In this document: positions 42,441 through 61,557 of the stretch, one piece after another
Numbering within the stretch: position 1 is the first letter of the stretch
Layout of the letters: every line of letters begins with the position of its first letter
Assembly (NCBI GenBank): GCA_001939145.1
Contig: LSRX01000286.1
Span: forward strand, 180,506-244,505
Length of the DNA stretch: 64,000 nt
Direction of reading: 5' to 3'
From: Symbiodinium microadriaticum
Lineage: Eukaryota > Sar > Dinophyceae > Suessiales > Symbiodiniaceae
Translations under genes and position numbers: made by a program
The notes under the pieces: model-generated
What the model was told of the DNA's origin: nothing
The model's database searches: none
What the model saw: the letters and a program-made list of their open reading frames with translations, nothing else

Positions 42441-42619
42441 CCATATTGTATTAGTATTAAATGTCATAAACTCCATTATATACTGTTTCCTGAGGAATGC
42501 TTGGAGGTAGGTTTCGCAGTGGTCGTTTTCAATTTTTCCGGACTTTTGGAAGCTTTACGCTTTCAGCGCTCCGCAGCGTCACGGCAGATGCTAGTCGCTT
42601 CTGGCCCGAACACCTAGCC

Positions 42620-44370
42620 AACATATAGATATTATACATCTGCGTGTGAAAAAACAACAATGTAACAACATAATAACAAGCAAATCTAACCATAGCATAA
42701 TATAGTACATCATCACATAACATCTGTATATATATATATATATGTAAACATGAAGTGTATATATATATATATACATATGTATATGTATACGATGCATTAT
42801 ATTTATACGAGAAAAATATTTTATGAATAGAACATACATTTAAAGTGATAAAATATGAACAGATATTTAATATAATAAGATACAAAACGGTATGATGCTG
42901 TAAAATGCAATACCATGTCTTCTGACCGAGTGTCATATTACATCATGTACTGTAGCATGATATAACATACTGTACGTTATACAACAGCATGATGTAACAC
43001 AACATGTAAAACATCATGTAGTGTAACAGAAGGGCATATAATGGAACTGAATAAAGATAGCATAATCTAATGGAGTAGATCGAAATATGTTAAAGTCTTC
43101 AAGTATAGTAGTGGAACAGATCGAAACATATTTGTTCTATGTATTTCAGCTTTGTGCTAATTTATATGTTCACTTTCAATACATATAATGAACATCATGA
43201 AGTATACATGTTCTACACTTGACACATCATATAACAAACTTCTATATCGTTAAGCTATAGCACTTAATGTATAGTAAAGCATGCAACACATATATAATGG
43301 AGCAAGGGGTATATAATATATGTATATATATATATGTATATATATGTATTATCATCCACAAATATTTTTAGATATTAAGAAAGGACTATTGTGGCGTGTA
43401 TAGATAATCAGATATTAAAGACATATATATATATACATATGTATGTATTTGAGTATACATATATATATGTTATAGCTTCTAATATATTATATAAAACAAA
43501 GTATATATTAGGCAATATGTAACATACATATATATATATATATGTATGTGTACATATACATCTATATACAGTTCAAAGATATACAATACACAATATACCA
43601 TATGAAGTATACAAACTATGGTACAATTTATATAGTATGCAATATGTTATATATACATGTATGTACATATTCTACAAACATTTAGTAAGATTTTACAATG
43701 CATGGCCTATAACGAATTATATATACTATGTACTATTCGTTATATAACTCACAATCCAAAATATATAACAGGAAATAAGAAAAACACATATGTTATATAC
43801 AAATCTACAATATGCGGTATATATTACAATATAAACAAGTAAACATATACAAATATATTGTGTTTTATATGCATTTTACTTTGCATAAGATACTCTATAC
43901 TATATCCAATACCATAAATGTTGCACAATATACAGTACATTATATATAATATACTGAATATAGACCCTGTAGGGCATATTATGTAGTATATAGTTGATAT
44001 TAAAAAACTGTATGACTACCACAACTTATGTGATATATATATATATATATAAATACCTTAACTAACTTGTAATATTTAAAATATAGTACACATATTGCTC
44101 CAAATCGAATAGATAACATATAATTTCTTTAGTTTAGAATGTATCGTACATTATACAAATATATATTATATGGTATATAGTTTTCAGTATACAGAATGCA
44201 GCATCTATGTGTATATGCACTATGAAAATATCAAATACTAGTTATTGAATATGTAATATCCAATACTTAGTATATAATACTTCATATTTATTTTTTGTTG
44301 TACCACATAAAGCATATACTTTATTTAAGAAAGAAGTTATGGTGTATGTTCTAATCTACATTGGAGATTC
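42620..44370. other. AT-rich island
   Basis: About 1.75 kb with very high A+T, many (TA)n tracts (42,727-42,775, 43,319-43,345, 43,535-43,545, 44,034-44,050) and repeated ATATGTA/ACATAT words. It has no telomere-like units and no hairpin family copies, unlike everything on either side. Borders are sharp, within about 50 bases. The longest frame is 61 codons and low-complexity. I see no organellar gene, tRNA or transposon ends. Confidence 0.8.
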
Positions 44371-44495
44371 AGAGCAGTGCAGGCTGACGTCGGCAAGTTC
44401 CATGCGCAACACATGCAAACCGCCAATAACAAAATGTTATATTTTTGCCCCAGTGCCAAAATCCAACAAGGGGTTCACGGTTCCGGGTTTAGGTT

Positions 44496-44656
44496 GAAAG
44501 TTTCGGGTTCCCTGAAAGCTTAAAACTTTAATTCAACAGCTCTCAGTCCTTGTCTTCTCTGTTGAGTGCAGCTTANGAAAGTTTCGGGTTCCCTGAAAGC
44601 TTAAAACTTTAATTCAACAGCTCTCAGTCCTTGTCTTCTCTGTTGAGTGCAGCTTA
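44496..44656. repeat. 80-bp direct duplication around an assembly N
   Basis: 44,496-44,575 and 44,577-44,656 are identical with one N at 44,576, the same pattern as at 23,174: probably unmerged contig ends. Confidence 0.85.
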
Positions 44657-44754
44657 AAGGATCATGTTATAAATATAGCTGTACGTTCGATCACTTCAAG
44701 CCCCAATTAAGTAAGGATCTTATAACCTGAGCTACAAGTCCCATGATACTCCAA
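44656..44754. mobile_element. Hairpin family A copy (eroded)
   Basis: AAAGGATCATGTTATAAATA on the left and TACAAGTCCCATGATACTCC on the right. Its left end touches the duplication across the N. Confidence 0.65.
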
Positions 44755-44759
44755 GAAAG

Positions 44760-45113
44760 GCGATCTCCGGATCCTGCACTTCTGGAGCGACAAGCACAAC
44801 TCCTTGCGAAGAAGCGGAATCTTTGAAGGATGGTCGAGGGTTCAGTTTTTAGGATTTAGAGTTTGGGGTTTAGGCTGGTTCAGACTTTGGGTATATCGCT
44901 TCTGGGTTCTTTTTATTGATAAGTTTTCGCGGGGTTGCATGGCTTCCCAAGGCTGCCCAGGGTTGCAGCAAGGGGTTGCAACAATTTTGGCAGAGTTTAC
45001 AACGGCCTGAAAGGTAAACCCTGAACATTCAAAGGCGCTTCTAGTGCGACAGACTTCTGGGCGTGCTATTGGGGTCTTGTACGACCAAGGGGTTCATACT
45101 TCTTTGCGTCTTT
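44760..45113 (+). CDS. Candidate coding islands
   Basis: 44,760-44,836 is open in two frames (LRILHFWSDKHNSLRRSGIF; SPDPALLERQAQLLAKKRN). 44,888-45,008 reads WVYRFWVLFIDKFSRGCMAS then QGCPGLQQGVATILAEF. 45,038-45,113 reads GASSATDFWACYWGLVRPRG. Not recognised. Confidence 0.33.
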
Positions 45114-45163
45114 ACCTTAAGGGCATGAGGAGAATGATGTTCCAACTTTCTGGCTTCTGCTGC
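45112..45163. mobile_element. Hairpin family H, right half
   Basis: AAGGGCATGAGGAGAATGAT then GTTCCAACTTTCTGGCTTC, matching the right half of 35,688-35,791. Confidence 0.6.
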
Positions 45164-45427
45164 ATTGGGGATCAATTTAGGGATTATGTTCCTAAACCCT
45201 AAACCCTAGGAGTTTTGGGGCTTACTGGGTCCTTGTTGGATACAGTTTTATAGTTTTGTTATAATAAAGCCCGGTTGGACTAAACATGATCATTTTTTGA
45301 ATATATCCCCAACAGGGACCCAGGTTAGTTGTTGGGGTTTTGAGCTTCCCGTTTAGGGGCTCCGCTTTAGGGTACGTTATCGGGTTAGGGGTTTTGGGTT
45401 TCGGGTTTTGGGTTTAGGATTCCTAGC

Positions 45428-45840
45428 TTGTGCGACTTTCGTGGTTGTCAGTTCCCTCAGCTCCATAAACCCCAAACTTTCAACCCTAAACCCCAGTTCT
45501 GGGTTCGTGTTAAGGGGTTTGGTTTAAGTTACCATAACAGGGATCTATTATGGCAACTTACTTTGAAGTTTAGGCAGGATAGGGTGTTGTGCAGTCACGG
45601 CCGCCTTTGGGGAGGAGTATATAGGCATAGCACTCGAAAGGTAAAGCGGTTCAACTTCGTGCTTCTTTGGGGGTTTAAGTTCTGGCTTAGCAGGTCATCG
45701 TAATGCGGGCGATATCTATCCCTGCCAGCGCCTTCGTACCTACGGCTGAGTATCTTGGGACCTGCTAGCTGCATCCCTGCCGCTGACGGTCTGCAGTCTC
45801 ATGGGGATGAGCCTAAGCCCCAACTCCTGGATCACTCAGG
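45428..45840 (+). CDS. Candidate coding region with an internal stop
   Basis: A frame open for 91 codons (FWVRVKGFGLSYHNRDLLWQ then LTLKFRQDRVLCSHGRLWGG) meets TAA at 45,701 and the same frame continues for 45 more codons (CGRYLSLPAPSYLRLSILGP) to a GTCAAT donor. Either an intron spans the stop or the gene is decayed. Not recognised. Confidence 0.38.
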
Positions 45841-45947
45841 TCAATAAGGCGGAAAATCCGACCCTGGACCCTAAAACGTCCCCTAACTCCCTAACTCCCT
45901 AAACCCTAAACCCTCAAACCTCCAAAAGCCCCCTAACTCCCAACTCC

Positions 45948-46030
45948 TAAATCCATCGCCGAGGAAAAGCTCTTGTGGCAAATGCGACAATCGGCCCACT
46001 TTTTTAATTCCATTGTCCCTGAGCTGTTTC
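45948..46030 (+). CDS. Candidate exon abutting a hairpin
   Basis: Reads IAEEKLLWQMRQSAHFFNSI then VPELFP and stops exactly where hairpin E-like sequence begins. An alternative frame (KSSCGKCDNRPTFLIPLSLS) is open. Confidence 0.36.
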
Positions 46031-46280
46031 CCAGAGAGCCCAATACCCCTTGATTGGGGAAAATGTGTTAAGGGCCGTAGCGGGCCGTAACAATGGTTAT
46101 GTCTGAAGGCTTTGTTGGGTTTATATGCGTTTCAAAAGTTCTCACGAGGCTTTGTAAGGAAGGTACCTCAAGTTATAGTGGTTTTAAATAATTTTAGGAT
46201 GCACTGCACATTCCTTAATGGCCCTAAACCCTAAACCCTAAACCCTAAACCCTAACCTAAGGGGCATCGGGCTCTCTGGG
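46031..46280. mobile_element. Long family E-like inverted repeat
   Basis: CCCAGAGAGCCCAATACCCC and GGGGCATCGGGCTCTCTGGG are arms 250 bp apart. Inside are a GGGCCGTAGCGGGCCGTAAC segment and a clean telomeric block (46,210-46,253). The half copy at 49,761-49,840 has the same CCCAGAGAGCCCC end. Confidence 0.65.
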
Positions 46281-46510
46281 CTAGTCCATCTCGCAGGGAG
46301 CCGAAGCTCCTCTCTTGATTCGCAGGTTAGCCTACTTATAGGATCAAGGCTGAAAGGGTTCCTTTAGGAGATCTAGATGGGCTACTATAAGGGTTACTAT
46401 AAGGGTGGTTTAGGGGTACTTAAAAGATCATGAGACTTAGTAAACTAGATTTGTAAACCAGGTAACGGTACTCATAGTTCGCAGTCGATTGCTGAAGAAC
46501 CTATATATAC

Positions 46511-46652
46511 TAGAAGCCAGAAAGTTGGAACATCACTATCCTGATACCCTTAGCCCTTAGCAGACAAGAACTGGAAATCCTGCGCTCATCATCCTTTACC
46601 CATAACTCTAAACCCTAAACCCATATTCCAACTTTATGGCTTCTAATATGGC
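46511..46652. mobile_element. Hairpin family H copy
   Basis: AGAAGCCAGAAAGTTGGAAC and TTCCAACTTTATGGCTTCT arms; telomeric units lie inside near the right arm. Confidence 0.75.
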
Positions 46653-46741
46653 TGGCGAGAACGCCTCTGGTCGAATCCCGAAGCTCAGACTGGGCGTCAG
46701 GAGACGCAGGGCCGTCCTGTTCAGTTGAAAGCCTCCTTTAG
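46653..46741 (+). CDS. Candidate coding island
   Basis: Starts at the end of hairpin H. Frames WRERLWSNPEAQTGRQETQG and AGENASGRIPKLRLGVRRRR are both open. Confidence 0.28.
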
Positions 46742-46744
46742 GGT

Positions 46745-46955
46745 TTGGGGTTTTGAATTTGGGTTTACGGTTTTGGGTTTGGGGTTGTGAGTTTAGCTTT
46801 ACGGTTTTGGGTTTGGGGTTTGGAGTTTAGGTGTACGGTTTTGGGTTTGGGGTTTGGAGTTTAGGTGTACGGTTTTGGGTTTGGGGTTGTGAGTTTAGGT
46901 TTACGGTTTTGGGCTTGGGGTTTTGAGTTTAGGTTTACGGTGTTGGGTTTAGGGA
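46745..46955. repeat. Tandem repeat of telomere-related units, about 38-40 bp
   Basis: Five units of the type TTTACGGTTTTGGGTTTGGG followed by GTTGTGAGTTTAGG or GTTTGGAGTTTAGG. Confidence 0.85.
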
Positions 46956-47360
46956 AGAATGAACCCTAAACACTAAACCAGGTGCCGTGTTAAGATGAGG
47001 TTCTGTGAAAGGGTTTTGATCGAGGACGCCTAAGACTAAACCCTGATTCCTAAACTCTAAACCCTAAACCCCTAAACCCTAAACCCTAAACCCAGAACCT
47101 ATAAAACCTAAACCCTTCTTAAACTGAGACCAAAATCCTGAGCCCTAACGTCTAATGTAGGCGCCTTAGTAGTTAGAACAAGGTTTTTAGGGTTGAGGGT
47201 TTAGGGTTCATGGGTATTTTCGTGAATTAGTTCCATTATATCTACATTACAATAATGTGGACGACAAGGGAGTGGTATCGGCAAGTCTTCCGATCCCTAT
47301 ATTACAGGCCAAATCCCTGATCCCCAAACCCTAAACCGCCCAAGCTTGTCTCTATTCAGA

Positions 47361-47397
47361 GTCCCTTTTGNACCCGGACTTATAAGAACTACCCATG
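47361..47397. mobile_element. Hairpin family D remnant with assembly N
   Basis: GTCCCTTTTG, N at 47,371, then ACCCGGACTTATAAGAACTA CCCAT. The N falls in the stem of a family D remnant; no duplication flanks it. Confidence 0.5.
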
Positions 47398-47487
47398 AAG
47401 CTCCACGTATCGTGGGTCGGCCGTTGATTTTCTCGGGGCTTTCTCGAACTTGCCGACTGCTTTGCACCCGGTCCTTGCACAAGACAG

Positions 47488-47518
<31 letters not shown>

Positions 47519-47540
47519 TATATATATGTATGATACTGTA

Positions 47541-47646
47541 TATGGGTAGCTCTCTAAATTAGGGCCCCTGTTTGGATCCCAAATGTAGTACGGCACTCTT
47601 ATAAGTAGGACCCGAGAAAGGGTCCCTAATTTAGAGAACTATCGAT
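47541..47646. mobile_element. Hairpin family D copy
   Basis: ATGGGTAGCTCTCTAAATTA and CTAATTTAGAGAACTAT arms, preceded by an (ACAT)n/(AT)n run at 47,488-47,527. Confidence 0.85.
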
Positions 47647-47655
47647 TTCCGAAAA

Positions 47656-47766
47656 TGAAAAGGATGGGCCTGCCAAGTCACATCCTCCTGAGGCGTGTGC
47701 TGCGTCGGAGGTTCTTCCCCTCATGCAGAACCCAAGGGGCTCCAAAGGTGGATGAAGCTTCGGTTT
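47656..47766 (+). CDS. Candidate coding island
   Basis: Two open frames: MGLPSHILLRRVLRRRFFPS and GPAKSHPPEACAASEVLPLM. Directly follows hairpin D. Confidence 0.3.
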
Positions 47767-48188
47767 AGGGTTTAGGGTCTTAGGCTTCAGGCTTTACGGA
47801 AGGTAGGTGGGGTACTCCCAAAATCCGAGAACTTATACAGATCGTTTCTCCTACCTGGCTTCAGCCCACCTTTTGAGGCCCCCAAAGAACAAGGGGCATT
47901 TGGGAGTTTCAGAAAGCCAGGGGGGCAATGTAGACCCCTGATTTATTCATAAACCCCACGCCCTTTCATTGCTCCTTTACTGCTTCCTCCACTGGGCCCT
48001 TTATAGTAGTAGGGATGCCAGAATCAGAGCCCTTAAAGACATGTTGTGTATTGAACGGGGGGATCTGCATTCATTCATTGAGCCCTTCTGGTGACTCTAC
48101 TAGCACTTGTGGTCTTTGTTAGGGCCCTTTCAAGGATCCAAAACCCAAAACCCTAAGCCCTATGTGTTCTGAAACTCCCCGGTAGTTG

Positions 48189-48362
48189 CAAGGCAGGTGT
48201 GGCGCATATCAGTGGAAGAGGAGCATCCCTGCACTGCTAGCTGGCCTTAGGAAGACCCCCGAAAGGGGACCCTTCTTAACCCTACTTATGGCTCTCTTTA
48301 GAAGGGCTAAAGAGACCTTATTGAGAGGGTTTATTTTCCCAAGGGTCTCCGTAATCCTAACT
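48189..48362 (+). CDS. Candidate coding island
   Basis: Open for about 58 codons before the next hairpin: GRCGAYQWKRSIPALLAGLR then KTPERGPFLTLLMALFRRAK. Plausible; not recognised. Confidence 0.4.
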
Positions 48363-48452
48363 CCTAGACACCCTAACCTACTTGTTCAAGGATGTAGATA
48401 AGGACATCATAATGAGGAGCCCTGAAAAAAGGTAGGTTCGTTGGGGTCTAGG
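48363..48452. mobile_element. Hairpin family I copy
   Basis: CCTAGACACCCTAACCTACT and GGTAGGTTCGTTGGGGTCTA GG arms; shares GGATGTAGATAAGGACAT with 35,344. Confidence 0.8.
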
Positions 48453-48789
48453 TAAACCCTTTACACTCAAGACCGCCTAAGTACCCCAAACCCTAAGCCC
48501 AAAGCCCTTAACCCTTAAACCCTTAAGCCCTAAGCCCTAAGCCCCTAAAGCCCTAAACCCTGAACCCCACAACCCTAAGCCCCTTATAAACCCCAAGCCC
48601 CTAAACCCTAAACGGCACTAAACCCCTAAACCCTAAACGCGAAGCCTGAAACCTTGAACCTAAGGCCTGCCCGTATCGCTTTTCTCGACGCAGGGACTTT
48701 GGGTTTAGGGGTTTAGGGTTTAGGGTAAACGCGAAACCCTAAACCCTCAACCCCTAAACCCTAAACCCTAAACTCTTCGTGCCATATTC

Positions 48790-48972
48790 GTGTCGGAGCT
48801 GTTTTGTTGTCCTTTCGATCTGTACTGTAGCTTTCAGGGTTTAGGGTTCGTACTCATCAACCACATCTCACATCCTAAATCTACAGCTGACATCCTCAAT
48901 CCAGCCGTGGCGTGGGGATCCGGTGCTCTGACCACTGGTTGTAGAGAGTCGCCGCACGTCAACGATGTGTAG
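48790..48972 (+). CDS. Candidate coding island
   Basis: 60 codons: SELFCCPFDLYCSFQ, a telomere-like GLGF, then VLINHISHPKSTADILNPAV then AWGSGALTTGCRESPHVNDV to TAG. One telomeric unit reads through in frame. Confidence 0.38.
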   Translation: MSELFCCPFDLYCSFQGLGFVLINHISHPKSTADILNPAVAWGSGALTTGCRESPHVNDV

Positions 48973-49089
48973 TCGCAAGCCTGCCAGACTCGTGAGATCT
49001 AGCCTCGGGCTTAGGGTTTAGGGCTTTGGGTTTAGAGCTTTGGGTTTAGCGTTGAGGGTGCCGGGTTTAGGGTTCGGGCGGGGGGGGTT

Positions 49090-49595
49090 CCTTGCTTATG
49101 GTGGCCTGTCTTACACAATGTGACGAGCCCGAAGCCTCCTCTAAGGAGCATGCCACGAGAAGCGGACGTGAAAAGATACGGTGCCCCCGACTCCACAGCC
49201 CTAAACCCTAAGCCCTAAGCCCTAAAACCACCTCATAGGGTTTAGGGTTTAGGGTTTAGGAAAAAGGCCCTTATGGAAAAGCACCTCAAAGCCACCTGAA
49301 GGTTTAGGCTTAAGGCTTCAGGGTTACAGCTTGCAGGGTTTAGGGGTAAGCAGAAGGCCGGCAAGATGCTGTGATGTCCTCTCAACGAAAAGGTTTGTAT
49401 CCTTGATTCCAGTATCCCCTGTGTTTAGGGTTTAGGTTTATAGGGTTTAGAGTTTAGGGTTTTCCGTGAAGCCCTCGCGAAGAAGCCGGCAACGCCCAGC
49501 GACCAAGCCTGCCTGAACCCAAACCCCTTAGAAGGGAAGCCCCGAGCCTCTCCAAATAAGAAAACTAGAAACAAGTTAAGCACTCAAGCACTACG
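49090..49595 (+). CDS. Candidate coding islands upstream of the MORN exons
   Basis: 49,097-49,200 reads LMVACLTQCDEPEASSKEHA. 49,345-49,391 reads AEGRQDAVMSSQRK before GTTTGT. 49,466-49,590 reads REALAKKPATPSDQACLNPN then PLEGKPRASPNKKTRNK and ends where hairpin C begins. They could be 5' exons of the MORN gene, but no MORN unit is in them and phases are not fixed. Confidence 0.36.
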
Positions 49596-49698
49596 GTTGA
49601 TGATATGAATCCTGCATTACCTTAAGGACCCTACACTATGGGAATGATGGTATATTGCTTATTTTTGGGTAATGCAGAGTTTAGATCATCAACAGTAG
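49590..49698. mobile_element. Hairpin family C copy
   Basis: ACTACGGTTGATGATATGAA and TTTAGATCATCAACAGTAG arms with GGACCCTACACTATGGGAAT inside. Confidence 0.85.
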
Positions 49699-49760
49699 AG
49701 CCGACACTGCGACCCCTGACCCCAAAACCATCACGCCTGGACCCTCGCGTTTCAACACCC

Positions 49761-49840
49761 CAGAGAGCCCCAAAACCCATGAATGAAGATACCTTGACGT
49801 TGTATGGGGCTTAAGATCGTGATTTAGGGTATACCCTAAA
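49761..49840. mobile_element. Family E-like half copy
   Basis: CCCAGAGAGCCCCAAAACCC start, ATACCTTGACGTTGTATGGG; the right arm is replaced by telomeric sequence. Confidence 0.5.
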
Positions 49841-50375
49841 TCCTAAACTCCCTAAAAACCCTAAGCCCTAAACCCCCTAAACCCTAAACCCTCAAGCCAC
49901 CAAACTCCCTAAAAACCCGACTAAACCCTAAACTCCCTAAACTCTCTAAGCCCACCTTGGTCGTTCAAGCCCAAGGCTCCTCCACCCGTTTGCACGGCAC
50001 AATTCCTGCCCCCTCAAGAAGACGAAGACCCAACTTGTTTAGGGTTTTGGGTTTAGGGCTTAGGGTTCAGGGTTTAGGGTTTGGGGTTTAGGGTTTGGGG
50101 TTTAGGGTTTGGGGTTTAGGGGGTTTGGGGGTTTGTTGGGCTCAGGTTTCGTACTTTTGGGGGTTTAGGGTTAAGGAAACTCGGTACTGTAATACCTGAA
50201 CCCTAGACTCAGCACCTCCAGAGAATTGGAGGCGCGACGGTCTTCATCGAGGGCCTTAACAGTATGTTTAAGGGGTAGTACCTAGTTAAAGGGCTTGACT
50301 TTGTGATTTAAGATATCTTCTTTGACTAAGGTTTATGATGAACCCGAAACCCGAAACCGAAGCCCATATGCTTAG

Positions 50376-60747
<10,372 letters not shown>

Positions 60748-60769
60748 GCCGGTGGCCCTATGTCCGGGG

Positions 60770-61090
60770 GTTGGGGGTTTTACAGGGCTCTAGGGGTTTT
60801 AGGGGCCTTGAGGGTTTTGGGGGCTTGAGGGGTTTTAGGGGTTTAGGGGTTTTAGGGTCTTAGGGCTGTAGGGATTTAGGGTTGTAGGGCTTTAAGGGTT
60901 TTAGGGTCTTTAGGGTCTTAGGGCAAAAGTTGTAGGGGTTTTAGGGCTTTAGGGGTTTTAGGGCCTTTAGGGTCTTAGGGCTGTAGAGTTTTATGACTTT
61001 ATGATCTTATGGCTGTAGGGTTGGAGGGCTTTAGGGTTTTAGGGTTTTAGGGTTGTTGGGTTGTAGCGTTGAAGGTTCAGGGTTTAGGGC
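60770..61090. repeat. GGGTTTTAGGG / TCTTAGGG variant array
   Basis: About 300 bases of G-rich telomere variants with GGGTCTTAGGGCTGTAGGG steps recurring every 50-100 bases. Confidence 0.8.
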
Positions 61091-61400
61091 TTAGTTGTAT
61101 TCTCATAGTCGGTTATGTGGACATGTCGGATGTTGAGCGGAGTAGTTCTCCAGCCATTTCGCTAGGGTGGTGGGCATGGAGAACCCAACACGGACATGAC
61201 TGGTGGTGGGAATGGTTTCCTGCGAGGAGAAGATGGTTGGCAAACAACGCAGCGCAACGAACCCAGGATGGCAACCGCGAATCACCCCAAACCCTATACC
61301 CTAAACCCTAAAACCCCTGTGCAGTCCTGTGCATCTACTCCTGAGATGAGCAATACGATTTCGTCGTCCCGCAAAGCAGAAGAGGAGCAGCGGTTTCAGG
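61069..61400 (+). CDS. Candidate coding region read through by telomeric units
   Basis: Frame from 61,196: MTGGGNGFLRGEDGWQTTQR then NEPRMATANH, a telomere-encoded segment, then SCASTPEMSNTISSSRKAEE then EQRF. A second frame (GYVDMSDVERSSSPAISLGW) covers 61,069-61,311. Could be a later exon of the MORN gene or of another gene. Confidence 0.36.
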
Positions 61401-61440
61401 GTTTGGGGCTTTAGGGTTTTAGGGTTTAGTGCAAAACACA

Positions 61441-61557
61441 AACCGAAAAGACAGACCGAAACCCACCACGAACCAACCGGCCTCGGCTAGATTCTTTTCC
61501 ATGGGGCTACTCATGTGCCTTGGTCCGCGGCGCGGGTACACACGTACGACCTGGGAT
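61441..61557 (-). other. Sequence downstream of the copia ORF, possible LTR remnant
   Basis: Between the stop codon and telomere-like repeat at about 61,436 lie about 115 unique bases. A 3' LTR would be expected here, but there is no second LTR to compare with and no clear polypurine tract plus TG...CA pair, so only a remnant can be suggested. Confidence 0.3.

Noticed and set aside
42620-44370. Organellar genes in the AT-rich island
   Set aside because: No recognisable cytochrome, rRNA or tRNA segment and no frame longer than 61 low-complexity codons.
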